The translations under genes and the position numbers were made by a program. A stretch of DNA of 64,000 nucleotides from Notoacmeibacter ruber. Its GTDB lineage: Bacteria > Pseudomonadota > Alphaproteobacteria > Rhizobiales > Rhizobiaceae. This document shows, one piece after another, positions 9,686 to 18,417 of the stretch; within the stretch, counting starts at the first letter, position 1; each line of letters begins with the position of its first letter. The notes beneath the pieces are model-generated. The model did not search any database. It was not told the origin of the DNA and saw only the letters and a list, made by a program, of their open reading frames with translations. Location of the stretch: the NCBI RefSeq assembly GCF_003668555.1, contig NZ_RCWN01000001.1, positions 744,001 through 808,000 of the forward strand, read 5' to 3'.

Positions 9686-10591
9686 ATGAGCGACGACAGC
9701 TTCTTTCGCGAGGTAAACGAGGAACTGCGCCAGGACCGGGCGCGGGCACTTTGGGACCGCTACGGAAAGATTCTGATCGGCGCGATCGTCCTCGTCATTG
9801 CAGCGACGGCGGCCATCGTCTTCTGGCGTGACTATCAGGACAAGCAGGCCGCGGCCTCCGGCGACCGTTTTCTCGCTGCCCTCGAAAAGGCCGAGGGCGG
9901 CGACCGCGACGCGGCGCTGGTTGAGCTCGAGGCGTTGCAGGGCGACAGCACCGGCGAATATGCGGAGCTCGCCCGCTTCAAGCGGGCCTCCCTCTTGGCT
10001 GATGAAGGTTCGACGGTCGAGGCGGTTCGCCTCTTCGACGAGATTGCGGCCGATGGCGGAGCGCCGCAAACCCTTCGGGATTTCGCTGCGTTGCGCGCCG
10101 GCTATCTGCTTGTCGACGAGAACGATTACGATGCTGTCGCACAGCGCGTCGAGTATCTGGCGACCGAAAGCAATGCGCTGCGCTTCTCGGCACGGGAAGC
10201 GCTTGGTCTCGCAGCATGGAAAGCCGGCCGGGCGGATCAGGCACGGGAGCTTTTCGGCGAAATCGTCGATGACCTCGGTACGCCGGAGAATCTTCGTCGC
10301 CGCGCGACCATGATGAGCGATCTCATTGCCGCAGGCGCCACCGCGGAGGGCGGCAGCGTCGAAGGGAATGCGCCGGTCGATAACGCCGGCGAGGCTGCTG
10401 CCGGCGACGGAAGCTCGACCGCCCCGTCTTCACCTGCTGAAGGTGATGAGACCGCGCCGGTCGACGACACCCCTTCTGGCGACGAGGTGCAGCCGCAGCA
10501 AAACGAGGGCGGGGACGACGCCACAGCCGGAGAGACGACCGCCGACCAGCCGGCTGAAGCCGATCCGGCTGGCAATGATGGCTCAGGCTGA
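9686..10591 (+). CDS. YfgM-like membrane-anchored tetratricopeptide protein
   Basis: A 301-residue protein. The short cytoplasmic N-terminus (SFFREVNEELRQDR) precedes one membrane helix at about residues 28-48, and the bulk (residues 50-215) is a TPR-like helical domain placed in the periplasm, as in the YfgM/Tol-Pal-type family next to der in many proteobacteria. E. coli YfgM interacts with SecYEG and periplasmic chaperones; the same role here is inference. The last ~85 residues are a low-complexity tail rich in Glu, Gly, Ala, Asp and Pro that is not part of the family core. The ATG with GGCAGGA at 9674-9680 was chosen over an upstream in-frame TTG. It lies 15 bp before der, so the two are an operon. 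Confidence 0.85.
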   Translation: MSDDSFFREVNEELRQDRARALWDRYGKILIGAIVLVIAATAAIVFWRDYQDKQAAASGDRFLAALEKAEGGDRDAALVELEALQGDSTGEYAELARFKRASLLADEGSTVEAVRLFDEIAADGGAPQTLRDFAALRAGYLLVDENDYDAVAQRVEYLATESNALRFSAREALGLAAWKAGRADQARELFGEIVDDLGTPENLRRRATMMSDLIAAGATAEGGSVEGNAPVDNAGEAAAGDGSSTAPSSPAEGDETAPVDDTPSGDEVQPQQNEGGDDATAGETTADQPAEADPAGNDGSG

Positions 10592-10606
10592 AGGACGGAA
10601 CTTTCC

Positions 10607-12034
10607 ATGCGCTTCACAGCCGCCATTATCGGCCGCCCGAATGTCGGCAAGTCGACATTGTTCAACCGCCTTGTCGGTCAAAAGCTGGCGCTGGTCGACG
10701 ATACGCCGGGCGTCACGCGTGACCGGCGTGTGCATGATGCCAAGCTCTACGATCTCTATTTTTCGGTGATCGACACAGCCGGTCTCGAAGAGGCTTCCGA
10801 AGCTTCGCTCGAGGGCCGCATGCGCGAGCAGACCGAAACGGCGATGGATGAGGCCGATCTCATCTTCTTTCTCTATGACGCGAAAGCCGGTGTAACGCCG
10901 ACGGACAAGATGTTCGCGAATGTGGCGCGCCGAACCGGAAAGCCGGTTATTCTCGTGGCCAACAAGGCGGAATCGCGTCTGGCGGATGCGGGTATGGCCG
11001 AGGCATGGGAACTGGGCATCGGCGATCCGGTTCCGATCTCAGCCGAACATGGCCTGGGCCTTCCCGACCTTCACGAAGCGATCATCGAGACTTTGGGCGA
11101 AGAGGTTGCCTTTGCCGAGCGGGATGCGCGGGAAGCCGAGGCCGATGCGCCCGCCATCTCGGTTCCGATAGCCGATCCGGACGCGGAAGATCAGCCTGCC
11201 TATGACGCGACAAAGCCGATTCGCATGGCTGTGGTGGGGCGCCCGAACGCCGGCAAATCGACGCTCATCAATGCATGGCTTGGCGAAGAGCGGCTCTTGA
11301 CGGGTCCGGAAGCCGGGATCACGCGCGATTCCATTTCCGTGGAATTCGAAGTCGAGAACCGGACCCTTCGCGTTTACGATACGGCAGGCATGCGGCGCCG
11401 GTCTCGCGTGCAGGAGAAGCTGGAGAAACTGTCCGTCTCCGATGGGCTGCGCGCCATGCGCTTTGCGGAAGTCGTCGTGATCGTGCTTGATGCCACGATC
11501 GCGCTTGAGAAGCAGGATCTTCAAATCGTCGACCTGATCGCGCGGGAGGGCCGTGCGCCGGTTATCGCGTTCAACAAATGGGATCTGATCGAGAACAAGC
11601 AGGAGCGACTGGCCGAGTTGCGCGAAAGAACCGAGCGGCTTCTTCCCCAGCTTCGCGGTGTTCGTGCCGTGCCGGTCAGCGCCGAGACGGAGCGCGGTCT
11701 CGACAAGCTTTTTGACGCGATCTTCCGTACTCACCGTACATGGAACATGCGGATTTCGACGGGACGGCTCAATCGCTGGCTGGAAGGGATCGTCGCTCAT
11801 CATCCGCCGCCAGCCGTCTCCGGCCGTCGCCTCAAAATTCGCTATATCACCCAGGCCAAGACGCGCCCGCCGGGTTTTGTGCTCTCCGTCTCGCGGCCTG
11901 ATGCTCTGCCAGAGAGCTACCAGCGCTATCTGATTAATGGTCTTCGCGACACGTTCGGCATGGAAGGCGTGCCGATTCGGCTGAACTTGCGCACCACCGA
12001 CAATCCCTTTGCCAATCGTGCCCGCAAGCGGTGA
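10607..12034 (+). CDS. der: Ribosome biogenesis GTPase Der (EngA)
   Basis: A 475-residue double-GTPase required for 50S subunit assembly. The first G domain has GRPNVGKST at residues 9-17, DTAG in VIDTAGLEE and NKAE. The second has [17 protein letters not shown] and NKWD. A C-terminal KH-like domain follows ([23 protein letters not shown]). An acidic linker of about 30 residues ([20 protein letters not shown]) joins the two G domains. Length is typical for alphaproteobacteria. Cotranscribed with the upstream TPR gene. Confidence 0.98.
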   Translation: MRFTAAIIGRPNVGKSTLFNRLVGQKLALVDDTPGVTRDRRVHDAKLYDLYFSVIDTAGLEEASEASLEGRMREQTETAMDEADLIFFLYDAKAGVTPTDKMFANVARRTGKPVILVANKAESRLADAGMAEAWELGIGDPVPISAEHGLGLPDLHEAIIETLGEEVAFAERDAREAEADAPAISVPIADPDAEDQPAYDATKPIRMAVVGRPNAGKSTLINAWLGEERLLTGPEAGITRDSISVEFEVENRTLRVYDTAGMRRRSRVQEKLEKLSVSDGLRAMRFAEVVVIVLDATIALEKQDLQIVDLIAREGRAPVIAFNKWDLIENKQERLAELRERTERLLPQLRGVRAVPVSAETERGLDKLFDAIFRTHRTWNMRISTGRLNRWLEGIVAHHPPPAVSGRRLKIRYITQAKTRPPGFVLSVSRPDALPESYQRYLINGLRDTFGMEGVPIRLNLRTTDNPFANRARKR

Positions 12035-12047
12035 AACCGGCAGGCTG

Positions 12048-12068
12048 TTAACCAGCGATTTAGGTTAA
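12048..12068. promoter_or_regulatory. Inverted TTAACC / GGTTAA pair upstream of the sleB-like gene
   Basis: TTAACC (12048-12053) and GGTTAA (12063-12068) are inverted around 9 bp and end 32 bp before the first start codon. They resemble CtrA half-sites but not the canonical TTAA-N7-TTAA spacing, so CtrA control is only a possibility. Confidence 0.25.
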
Positions 12069-12100
12069 TCGATCATCATTTCCCCAGTTGCTAATGCGTT

Positions 12101-13258
12101 GTGGGAATGTGTGCTGTGTCAAAAAGAAACACCGAACGTGGCGTCACCTTGGCGTCTCTTGCGCTCGTTGGTCTGATGTCCGGCACATTTTACTTTGCGA
12201 TGAGCGACGAAATCGCTGTTCAGGACACGCGCGCCATCATGGCCTCGATGACCGAAAAGCGATGGTCTGCAGCTCTGGAACAGCGCCAGCCCGATACGGT
12301 CGCGCAGGCAAGCTACGCCTTTTCGGGCAAGGATGATCTGACCACGGCTTCGATCACCTCCTCGGACGGAAAGGTGCGGGTGGAGCTTCCCGCCAAGAAG
12401 ATGGAGCGCGCGACGACTCCTGACGAAGACCGGGTCAATCGTGCTGAGAAGCGGGGACGCCTCGTCCATGTGGCTCCACGCGGCTTGCCGGAGCGTTTCA
12501 AGGCCGGCTCGCTCTATGGGGAGCAGTCGATGATGCTTCGCCCCGCGATCGACAGCAAGAACGTTGCGCTTCGCGAGCCGATGCCGATGGCAAAGGCTCT
12601 CGAACTGGCCGAAGCCTTCCGCTTCTCTCCGGGCGTCGACCCCGAGAACGGTCAGGCAGGCAGCGGAACGATGCTGGCTGCGGCTGACGGAACCGAAGGC
12701 ATGGTGCAGGCCACCGCCTTTGCACCGACAGAAGCGAAATCATCGCCCTTCGATGCGGTTCTCGGCAAGGCCGGCAAGGGGTTCATTCCTCATCTCGGCC
12801 GAAACGACCATAAATGGGCTGCGAACCCGCTTCCGGAATCTTCTTATAACGCCACCCAGCAACGCTGCCTTGCGATCGGCATCTATTTCGAGGCCCGCGG
12901 CGAGCCGGAGAAGGGGCAGGCGGCTGTTTCGCAGGTTATCCTCAACCGCGTGAAGAACCCGACCTTTCCCAACACGATCTGCGGTGTCGTCTATCAGAAC
13001 AAGAACTGGCGCAACCGCTGTCAGTTCTCATTCGCCTGCGATGGCCGGCGCGACAAGGTGCGGAGCCGTTCTGCGTGGGTGACGGCGGAAGCCATCGCCA
13101 AAAAGACGACCTATGGAGAGATCTGGCTTCCCGAGGTCGGCTCGTCCACACACTACCACGCCACCTATGTGAAACCGCGATGGGCGCGCCATATGGACCG
13201 GCTTCAGCGTATCGGACGGCACATCTTCTACCGGACGAAAGACGGCGGTTGGGGCTGA
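12101..13258 (+). CDS. Cell wall hydrolase, SleB family
   Basis: A protein of 385 residues or slightly fewer. The N-terminus carries a hydrophobic segment (LASLALVGLMSGTFYFAMS) that acts as signal peptide or anchor. About 200 variable residues follow, and the C-terminal 130 residues are the SleB hydrolase domain, with AIGIYFEARGEPEKGQAAV including the catalytic Glu, then VILNRVKNPTFPNTICGVVYQ and the His-rich SSTHYHATYVKPRW. It likely cleaves peptidoglycan in growth or division; spore germination, the family name's origin, does not apply. Start candidates are GTG 12101, ATG 12107 and GTG 12116, none with a strong Shine-Dalgarno sequence. An inverted TTAACC/GGTTAA pair lies just upstream. Confidence 0.87.
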   Translation: MGMCAVSKRNTERGVTLASLALVGLMSGTFYFAMSDEIAVQDTRAIMASMTEKRWSAALEQRQPDTVAQASYAFSGKDDLTTASITSSDGKVRVELPAKKMERATTPDEDRVNRAEKRGRLVHVAPRGLPERFKAGSLYGEQSMMLRPAIDSKNVALREPMPMAKALELAEAFRFSPGVDPENGQAGSGTMLAAADGTEGMVQATAFAPTEAKSSPFDAVLGKAGKGFIPHLGRNDHKWAANPLPESSYNATQQRCLAIGIYFEARGEPEKGQAAVSQVILNRVKNPTFPNTICGVVYQNKNWRNRCQFSFACDGRRDKVRSRSAWVTAEAIAKKTTYGEIWLPEVGSSTHYHATYVKPRWARHMDRLQRIGRHIFYRTKDGGWG

Positions 13259-13375
13259 AACCTCCCGACAGTGGCCACGCCGGCCTCGGTCAAATGTCTA
13301 ATGGCCTAGGGCTTACCAGTATAAGCCGCTGGATTTAAACATAAATCATGCACCATTCACATGGCCCTTCTCTGG

Positions 13376-13404
13376 CTTGACGGGGTAGGACGCCGAAACT
13401 ATGG
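13376..13404 (+). promoter_or_regulatory. Promoter of the F0 ATP synthase operon
   Basis: CTTGAC (13376-13381), a 17-bp spacer, and CTATGG (13399-13404) match the rhizobial sigma-70 pattern CTTGAC-N17-CTATAT well. It leaves a leader of about 50 nt before atpI, whose ATG at 13460 has GGAGA just upstream. Confidence 0.55.
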
Positions 13405-13459
13405 TGCGCGCGAAATCGGGGGCAGGCAGTCTCCGGTCATCCCTTGTCATGGAGACGGC

Positions 13460-13885
13460 ATGTCCGACCCGCAGGAGACTGCTGGAAAGACTGGCACGGC
13501 GAAGACGGAAGGGCCTAAGACCAGCGAGGGGACGCTCGACGATCGTCTCGCCCGGTTGAACGACAGGCTCGACGCCAAGGCTGCGCATGCCGGTTCCGAT
13601 GGCGAGAACATTCGCGGCAAGTCCGGCATGGGCCAGGCACTGCGTTTGTCGAGTGAGTTCATCGCCGCTGTTTTGGTCGGTGCAGGGCTTGGTTGGGCGT
13701 TCGATTACGCTTTCGACACCAGCCCGTTCGGGATGATCGGTTTCCTGTTGCTTGGCTTTGTCGCAGGCGTGCTGAACGTCATGCGGGCAACCGGGCAGGT
13801 GGCCGATTTCGGCGAGCCTGTTCAGGGCGAACATTTGAAGTCGAACTTCACTGTCGGCACGGACGACAGTGACAAGTCCGCCTAA
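13460..13885 (+). CDS. atpI: ATP synthase accessory protein AtpI
   Basis: A 141-residue protein with a charged, Lys/Thr/Glu-rich N-terminal half (about 70 residues) and two membrane helices (LSSEFIAAVLVGAGLGWAFD and GMIGFLLLGFVAGVLNVMRA). It matches alphaproteobacterial AtpI, the chaperone-like protein that helps assemble the c-ring and is encoded first in the F0 operon. The frame is open further upstream, but the ATG with GGAGA matches both the family N-terminus and the mapped promoter. Confidence 0.92.
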   Translation: MSDPQETAGKTGTAKTEGPKTSEGTLDDRLARLNDRLDAKAAHAGSDGENIRGKSGMGQALRLSSEFIAAVLVGAGLGWAFDYAFDTSPFGMIGFLLLGFVAGVLNVMRATGQVADFGEPVQGEHLKSNFTVGTDDSDKSA

Positions 13886-13912
13886 GGGCGCGAGAACGGA
13901 GAAGAGAACAGC

Positions 13913-14677
13913 GTGGCTACCGAGTCAACGACGGTCGATCCGATCCACCAATTCGCAATCCAGCCGATCATTCCGATTCGTGTTGGTGATTACGATCTTT
14001 CCTTCACCAATGCTTCGCTCTTCATGCTCGCGACCGTCGTCGTCGCAAGCCTGTTCCTCTACCTGACCACCTCGTCGCGTGGATTGCTGCCGAGCCGCAT
14101 GCAGTCCGTGACCGAGATGACCTATGAATTCGTCGCGTCGATGCTGCGTGATGCGGCGGGAACGGGCGGTATGCGGTTCTTCCCGTTCGTCTTCTCGCTT
14201 TTCGTCTTCGTGCTGGTCGCCAACCTGCTTGGCATGATCCCCTTCTTCTTTACAGTCACCGCGCAGATCATCGTCACCTTTGCCCTGTCGATGCTGGTGA
14301 TCCTCACCGTCGTTGTTTACGGCTTCATGAAGCACGGCGTAGGCTTCCTGAAACTCTTCGTTCCCGAAGGCGTGCCGATGGTGCTGGTGCCTCTGGTGGT
14401 CGCGATCGAGATCATCTCGTTTCTCTCGCGTCCGGTCAGCCTTTCGGTTCGTCTCTTCGCAAACATGCTCGCCGGCCACATCACGCTGAAGGTCTTCGCA
14501 GGCTTCATCATCTCATTGGGCTCGATGGGAGCGATCGGTATCGCCGGTGCGATCCTGCCGCTCTTCATGGTGGTCGCCCTGACGGGACTGGAATTCCTGG
14601 TGGCCTTCCTTCAGGCCTATGTGTTCGCCGTCCTGACCTGCATGTATCTCAACGACGCGTTGCACCCCAGCCACTGA
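13913..14677 (+). CDS. atpB: ATP synthase F0 subunit a
   Basis: A 254-residue membrane protein with five or six helices that forms the proton half-channels against the c-ring. The essential Arg lies in [17 protein letters not shown], and the last helix has [21 protein letters not shown]. The start is GTG with AGAAGAGA upstream. It is followed by 95 bp before atpE, containing a weak GCCTCG/CGAGGC dyad and the strong AAGGAG ribosome site for subunit c. Confidence 0.97.
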   Translation: MATESTTVDPIHQFAIQPIIPIRVGDYDLSFTNASLFMLATVVVASLFLYLTTSSRGLLPSRMQSVTEMTYEFVASMLRDAAGTGGMRFFPFVFSLFVFVLVANLLGMIPFFFTVTAQIIVTFALSMLVILTVVVYGFMKHGVGFLKLFVPEGVPMVLVPLVVAIEIISFLSRPVSLSVRLFANMLAGHITLKVFAGFIISLGSMGAIGIAGAILPLFMVVALTGLEFLVAFLQAYVFAVLTCMYLNDALHPSH

Positions 14678-14772
14678 CGGCGAGCCTCGCGACAACACCA
14701 AACCGGTGGCGCCCCCGAGGCGCTGCCAAACTTCCAGCAAGACGCACACGTCCATTTAAGGAGCTAAAGAAA

Positions 14773-14997
14773 ATGGAAGCAGAAGCTGCACGTTACATTG
14801 GCGCTGGTATTGCATGCCTCGGCATGGGCGGCGCAGGCATCGGCCTGGGCACGATCTTCGGTCAGTACCTCGCTGGCGCCCTGCGCAATCCTTCCGCAGC
14901 TGACGGCCAGTTCGGCCGCCTCATCTTCGGCTTTGCCGTGACCGAAGCGCTCGGCATCTTTTCGCTGCTGATCGCGCTTCTGGCCCTTTTCGGCTAA
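14773..14997 (+). CDS. atpE: ATP synthase F0 subunit c
   Basis: A 74-residue hairpin of two membrane helices. The glycine-rich first helix ([20 protein letters not shown]) packs the ring, and the second carries the ion-binding Glu in [20 protein letters not shown]. There is no extra Na+-binding signature, so a proton ring is expected. AAGGAG 10 bp before ATG gives strong translation, fitting the high copy number of subunit c. Confidence 0.97.
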   Translation: MEAEAARYIGAGIACLGMGGAGIGLGTIFGQYLAGALRNPSAADGQFGRLIFGFAVTEALGIFSLLIALLALFG

Positions 14998-15018
14998 GAA
15001 ACAGTTCAGGCTCCTTGC

Positions 15019-15048
15019 GCCGTACGGTCTCGTCAAAGGCCGTACGGC
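15019..15048 (+). other. Intercistronic hairpin between atpE and atpF'
   Basis: GCCGTACGG (15019-15027) pairs perfectly with CCGTACGGC (15040-15048) around a 12-nt loop. No U-run follows, so it is more likely an mRNA-processing or 3'-stabilising structure for the atpE message than a terminator. Confidence 0.6.
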
Positions 15049-15113
15049 AAAGTTGCCTAGGGTTCGCGTTCGCGCGGATCGTCTGAGACCTCCCAACGAG
15101 ACGGGACGGAACC

Positions 15114-15713
15114 ATGTTCGTATCACCGGCCTTTGCGCAAATTGAGGGCGAAAGCTCTGGCGTGACGGAAGGGGAAACCCACACCGAAGTCGGCCATGAC
15201 GCCGGCGGTCATTCGGATGTCTTTCCGCCTTTCGATCCGACCTATTATCCGTCGCAGCTTCTCTGGCTGGCGATCACGTTCGGACTTTTCTATCTGATCC
15301 TGAAGAGTGTCATCCTGCCGCGCATTGCCGGCACGCTGGAGACGCGCCGCGACCGCATCGCACAGGATCTCGACCAGGCGGCGCGCATGCGCGAAGAGGC
15401 CAATGAGGCCACGACCGCCTATGAGCAGGAACTGGCGGAAGCACGCGCCAAGGCCAACAAGCTTTCCAACGACGCCCAAGAAAAGGCAAAGGCCGAAGCC
15501 GACGCCGAGCGAGCTCGCGTGGAGCAGGAGCTCGACGCCAAGCTGGCCGAAGCGGAAACCCGAATCGCCGCGATCCGTGCGGAAGCCATGCAGGACGTCG
15601 GTGAGATCGCAAAGGATACGGCCACGGCCATCGTCACAGCGATCATGGGCTCTGCCGATGAGGCCAAGGTTTCAAACGCGGTCGAAAATGTCCGCAAGGA
15701 GGAGGCGGCCTGA
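15114..15713 (+). CDS. atpF': ATP synthase F0 subunit b'
   Basis: A 199-residue peripheral stalk subunit. A non-conserved N-terminus of about 45 residues precedes one membrane helix ([20 protein letters not shown]), followed by a long charged coiled coil rich in Glu, Ala and Lys. Alpha- and cyanobacteria carry paired b and b' genes, and this one is the divergent first copy. Its stop overlaps the atpF start by one base (TGATG). Confidence 0.93.
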   Translation: MFVSPAFAQIEGESSGVTEGETHTEVGHDAGGHSDVFPPFDPTYYPSQLLWLAITFGLFYLILKSVILPRIAGTLETRRDRIAQDLDQAARMREEANEATTAYEQELAEARAKANKLSNDAQEKAKAEADAERARVEQELDAKLAEAETRIAAIRAEAMQDVGEIAKDTATAIVTAIMGSADEAKVSNAVENVRKEEAA

Positions 15714-16204
15714 TGGACGCAACGACGCAAGCCACCTGGTGGGTCTTCGCCTCACTCATTCTGTTCTTGGCATTGCTGGGCTATGTCGGCGTGCACAAGA
15801 TGCTCGCAAAGGCGCTGGACAGCCGCGCCGAGCGCATCCGCAACGAGCTCGATGAAGCGCGCGAACTTCGTGAAGAGGCACAGGGCGTCCTGGCCGAATT
15901 GCAGCGCAAGCGTCGTGAGGCTGAAGAAGAGGCCGAACAGATCGTTGCCGCCGCGAAGCGTGAGGCCGAGACGATCCGCAAGGACGCAGCCGAGAAGTCG
16001 GCCGAATATGTCGAGCGCCGCACGACCAGCGCGGAGCAGAAGATCGCTCAGGCCGAAAGTGATGCGATTGGCGCGGTTCGCAACCGTGCGATTGAAATCG
16101 CCACGGCTGCCGCACGGCAGGTGATCGCCGAGACGGTCGGTCCGGAGAAGCAGCAGCAGATCATCGACGAGAGCCTTCGCACGATCCGCACAAAGCTGAA
16201 CTAA
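15713..16204 (+). CDS. atpF: ATP synthase F0 subunit b
   Basis: A 163-residue peripheral stalk subunit: an N-terminal membrane helix (TWWVFASLILFLALLGYVGV) followed by an uninterrupted charged coiled coil to the C-terminus. Forms the stator with b'. Its start overlaps the stop of atpF'. The F1 genes (atpHAGDC) are not in the window, as expected for the split alphaproteobacterial arrangement. Confidence 0.95.
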   Translation: MDATTQATWWVFASLILFLALLGYVGVHKMLAKALDSRAERIRNELDEARELREEAQGVLAELQRKRREAEEEAEQIVAAAKREAETIRKDAAEKSAEYVERRTTSAEQKIAQAESDAIGAVRNRAIEIATAAARQVIAETVGPEKQQQIIDESLRTIRTKLN

Positions 16205-16232
16205 TATCTTGAATCCATAGACCGGGTTCAGG

Positions 16233-16260
16233 AAAAAGCGCCGGCATCGGCGCTTTTTTT
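16233..16260 (+). terminator. Bidirectional terminator between atpF and rnhB
   Basis: A perfect 11-bp stem, AAAAAGCGCCG (16233-16243) with CGGCGCTTTTT (16248-16258), loop GCAT, then more Ts. The A-rich 5' arm gives a U-run on the other strand too, so it can end both the atp operon and the converging rnhB transcript. Confidence 0.93.
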
Positions 16261-16268
16261 ATGCGCGC

Positions 16269-16970
16269 TCAGATGTGGAACTCATCTTTCTTCGGTGCTT
16301 CCGGTGGTGGCAGCCGCAGCATGCCGAAGCTGAGGCGGTGCAGGCGAGGCACAGGCCCATGGGCCGTGATCGCCGAGCGATGAACGCGTGTTCCGTAACC
16401 CGCATGCGCTGAAAATCCATAGGTCGGATGCTGCTCGCAACAGCGCGCCAGCATGTGATCACGCGTCACCTTCGCCACAATCGACGCGGCTGCGATGGAG
16501 AGACTTCGTTGGTCTCCCTTGATCATGATGCGCGTTTCGCAGGGCGCCCCCGCCGGGTGCTTGTCGCCATCGATCAGAGCAATGCAGGGCGGATCGATAT
16601 GGCCGCATATTGCACGGCGCATGGCCAGCAGGCTGGCCTGCAGAATATTGATCCGATCGATGGTCTCCGCACCGACCGCGCAGACCGAGACCGAAACGGC
16701 CTTCTTCATGATCAGCGTGTAGAGCTCTTCGCGGCGCGCAGCGCTGAGGCGCTTGGAATCATTGAGACCTTTCGGCAGGCGCCTCGGATCGAGAATGACA
16801 GAGGCTGCAACAACCGGACCCGCAAGAGGGCCACGCCCGGCCTCATCCACCCCTGAAACGAGGCGCGCACCGCCGCGATAGCACGCGCGCTCCGTCCTGA
16901 AATCAGGCGCGGCAGGCGGCATATCCAGCGGAAGGGCAGCCGTTCGAGAATCGGGACGCGGACGAGGCAT
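16269..16970 (-). CDS. rnhB: Ribonuclease HII
   Basis: A 233-residue enzyme that removes ribonucleotides from DNA and RNA primers from hybrids. The catalytic motif VDEAGRGPLAGPVVAA has Asp42 and Glu43, and later IALIDGD and SIAAASIVAKVTRD complete the active site. I used the ATG giving MPRPRPDSRT; an in-frame start 57 bp upstream (17027) adds only basic residues unlike the family. It may share a transcript with the upstream radical SAM gene, although a hairpin separates them. Confidence 0.94.
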   Translation of the reverse strand: MPRPRPDSRTAALPLDMPPAAPDFRTERACYRGGARLVSGVDEAGRGPLAGPVVAASVILDPRRLPKGLNDSKRLSAARREELYTLIMKKAVSVSVCAVGAETIDRINILQASLLAMRRAICGHIDPPCIALIDGDKHPAGAPCETRIMIKGDQRSLSIAAASIVAKVTRDHMLARCCEQHPTYGFSAHAGYGTRVHRSAITAHGPVPRLHRLSFGMLRLPPPEAPKKDEFHI

Positions 16971-17077
16971 AGGCGGGCGACCATCGCACCGCTCCCGATT
17001 CTCTTCAAGCCCCGCCGAAGGACGCATGGCGGGACCCGGCTTCCAAAGGCGGCCATGAATAAAACCGCCCTTGGGAA

Positions 17078-17111
17078 GGGGTACGCACGGTGAGGGTGCC
17101 GCGCGTACCCC
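17078..17111. repeat. Inverted repeat between the radical SAM gene and rnhB
   Basis: GGGGTACGC (17078-17086) and GCGTACCCC (17103-17111) pair perfectly, and the inner CGG/CCG extends the stem past one mismatch. It lies 15 bp downstream of the minus-strand radical SAM stop. No clear U-run follows, so it may be a weak terminator or processing site. Confidence 0.55.
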
Positions 17112-17125
17112 GATCTCAGGATTGT

Positions 17126-18280
17126 CTAGAGCAGCATGAGCTGTTCATTCTCCGCCCGAGGCGGCTGAAACAGGTCCGTCCGCAGAACCTTTTTTTCCTG
17201 ATTCAGTCCGAGACGCTTTGCCGCGATCTCGAAACGACGGCCGATCTGCCAGGCATACGGCCCGGAGCCCTTCATGCGCTTGCCCCATTCGGCATCGTAA
17301 TCGCGGCCACCTCGCATCGAACGGACCAGCGACAGCACATGCCGATAGCGGTCGGGGTGCTCGCGCAGCAGCCAGTCCTTGACGATGGGCGCGACCTCGA
17401 GTGGAAGCCTGAGGATGATGTAACCCGCTTCGGTCGCTCCAGCTGCCGAAGCGGAATCGAGAATACGCTCGATCTCATGATCGGTCAGGCCGGGCACGAC
17501 CGGAGCCACCATCACCGATGTCGGAATGCCGGCGGAGGAGAGGGCGCGAATCGCTTCGAGTCGTCTGCTTGGTGTGGATGTGCGCGGCTCCATCGAACGC
17601 GCTGTCCGGCGATCCAATGTCGTGACCGATATTGCCACCTTGGCCAGCCCCTTCTCGGCCATGCGAGACAGAATATCGATATCGCGCATAACGAGAGCAC
17701 TTTTGGTCACGATGCCGACCGGATGATTGGCCGCTTCGAGAACTTCCAGAATATGGCGCATGATCCGCCATTCTTTCTCGACGGGCTGATAGGGATCGGT
17801 ATTGGTGCCGATCGCTATGGTTCTCGGCTCATAATTCTTGTTCGCAAGCTCGGCAGCCAGCAGGCGCGGCGCGTCGGGCTTGGCGAAGAGCCGGCTTTCG
17901 AACTCCAGCCCAGGCGACAGACCCATATAGGCGTGACTGGGCCGCGCGAAACAGTAGACGCAGCCATGCTCGCAACCCCTGTAGGGGTTGATGGAGCGGT
18001 CAAAGGAAATATCGGGCGAATCGTTTCGCGTGATGACCTTGCGCGGTCGCTCGACCTGCACTTCCGTCCTGAAGGGCGGCAGGTCCTCCATCGTCTGCCA
18101 GCCATCGTCGAAGCCTTCACGGCTTACAGGCTCGAAACGGCCGGACGTATTGATGCCGGCGCCTCTTCCGCGTCGCCTGGAATGGTCGATGCGAAGACCA
18201 GATCCATCGATGATGGCATTGGCCAAGGCGCTACGGCCCGCACTGAACGCGCCGCGGTCCGCTTGTGAAATGGGCTCCAT
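17126..18280 (-). CDS. PA0069-family radical SAM protein (spore photoproduct lyase-like)
   Basis: A 384-residue radical SAM enzyme of the COG1533/SplB-related group. The [4Fe-4S] cluster cysteines are Cys103, Cys107 and Cys110 in RGCEHGCVYCFAR, a CX3CX2C motif. Downstream features GTNTDPYQPVEKEW and VTKSALVMRDIDIL fit the group. Residues 33-45 form a basic arginine-rich stretch. The true substrate of this family is unknown; similarity to SplB suggests DNA lesion repair, which is inference. A perfect SOS-type box lies 55-69 bp upstream of the start, supporting a DNA-damage role. Confidence 0.9.
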   Translation of the reverse strand: MEPISQADRGAFSAGRSALANAIIDGSGLRIDHSRRRGRGAGINTSGRFEPVSREGFDDGWQTMEDLPPFRTEVQVERPRKVITRNDSPDISFDRSINPYRGCEHGCVYCFARPSHAYMGLSPGLEFESRLFAKPDAPRLLAAELANKNYEPRTIAIGTNTDPYQPVEKEWRIMRHILEVLEAANHPVGIVTKSALVMRDIDILSRMAEKGLAKVAISVTTLDRRTARSMEPRTSTPSRRLEAIRALSSAGIPTSVMVAPVVPGLTDHEIERILDSASAAGATEAGYIILRLPLEVAPIVKDWLLREHPDRYRHVLSLVRSMRGGRDYDAEWGKRMKGSGPYAWQIGRRFEIAAKRLGLNQEKKVLRTDLFQPPRAENEQLMLL

Positions 18281-18334
18281 AGGCGAATCTCCGTTCGCTT
18301 AACGTTCTTCTAGACGTAAGCTATCAGAGAAATA

Positions 18335-18349
18335 GAACATATCAAGAAC
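18335..18349. promoter_or_regulatory. Probable LexA (SOS) box, GAAC-N7-GAAC
   Basis: GAACATATCAAGAAC matches exactly the alphaproteobacterial LexA operator GAAC-N7-GAAC. It lies in an AT-rich intergenic region, 55 bp upstream of the minus-strand radical SAM gene and 68 bp upstream of the plus-strand glycosyltransferase-like gene, so it could control either or both. Confidence 0.7.
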
Positions 18350-18417
18350 AAAAAGGTTCCAGGCTTTGGATGCTGCTGGTGGGCTTGCACTTCTCTGACC
18401 CTGCGGTAGAGGAAGGG

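Noticed and set aside
13304-13324. GGCTTA/TAAGCC dyad after the SleB-type gene as a terminator
   Set aside because: The stem is only 6 bp and not followed by a U-run.
17090-18268. 392-codon plus-strand frame opposite the radical SAM gene
   Set aside because: The sense strand holds an intact CX3CX2C radical SAM enzyme; the antisense product is not recognisable.
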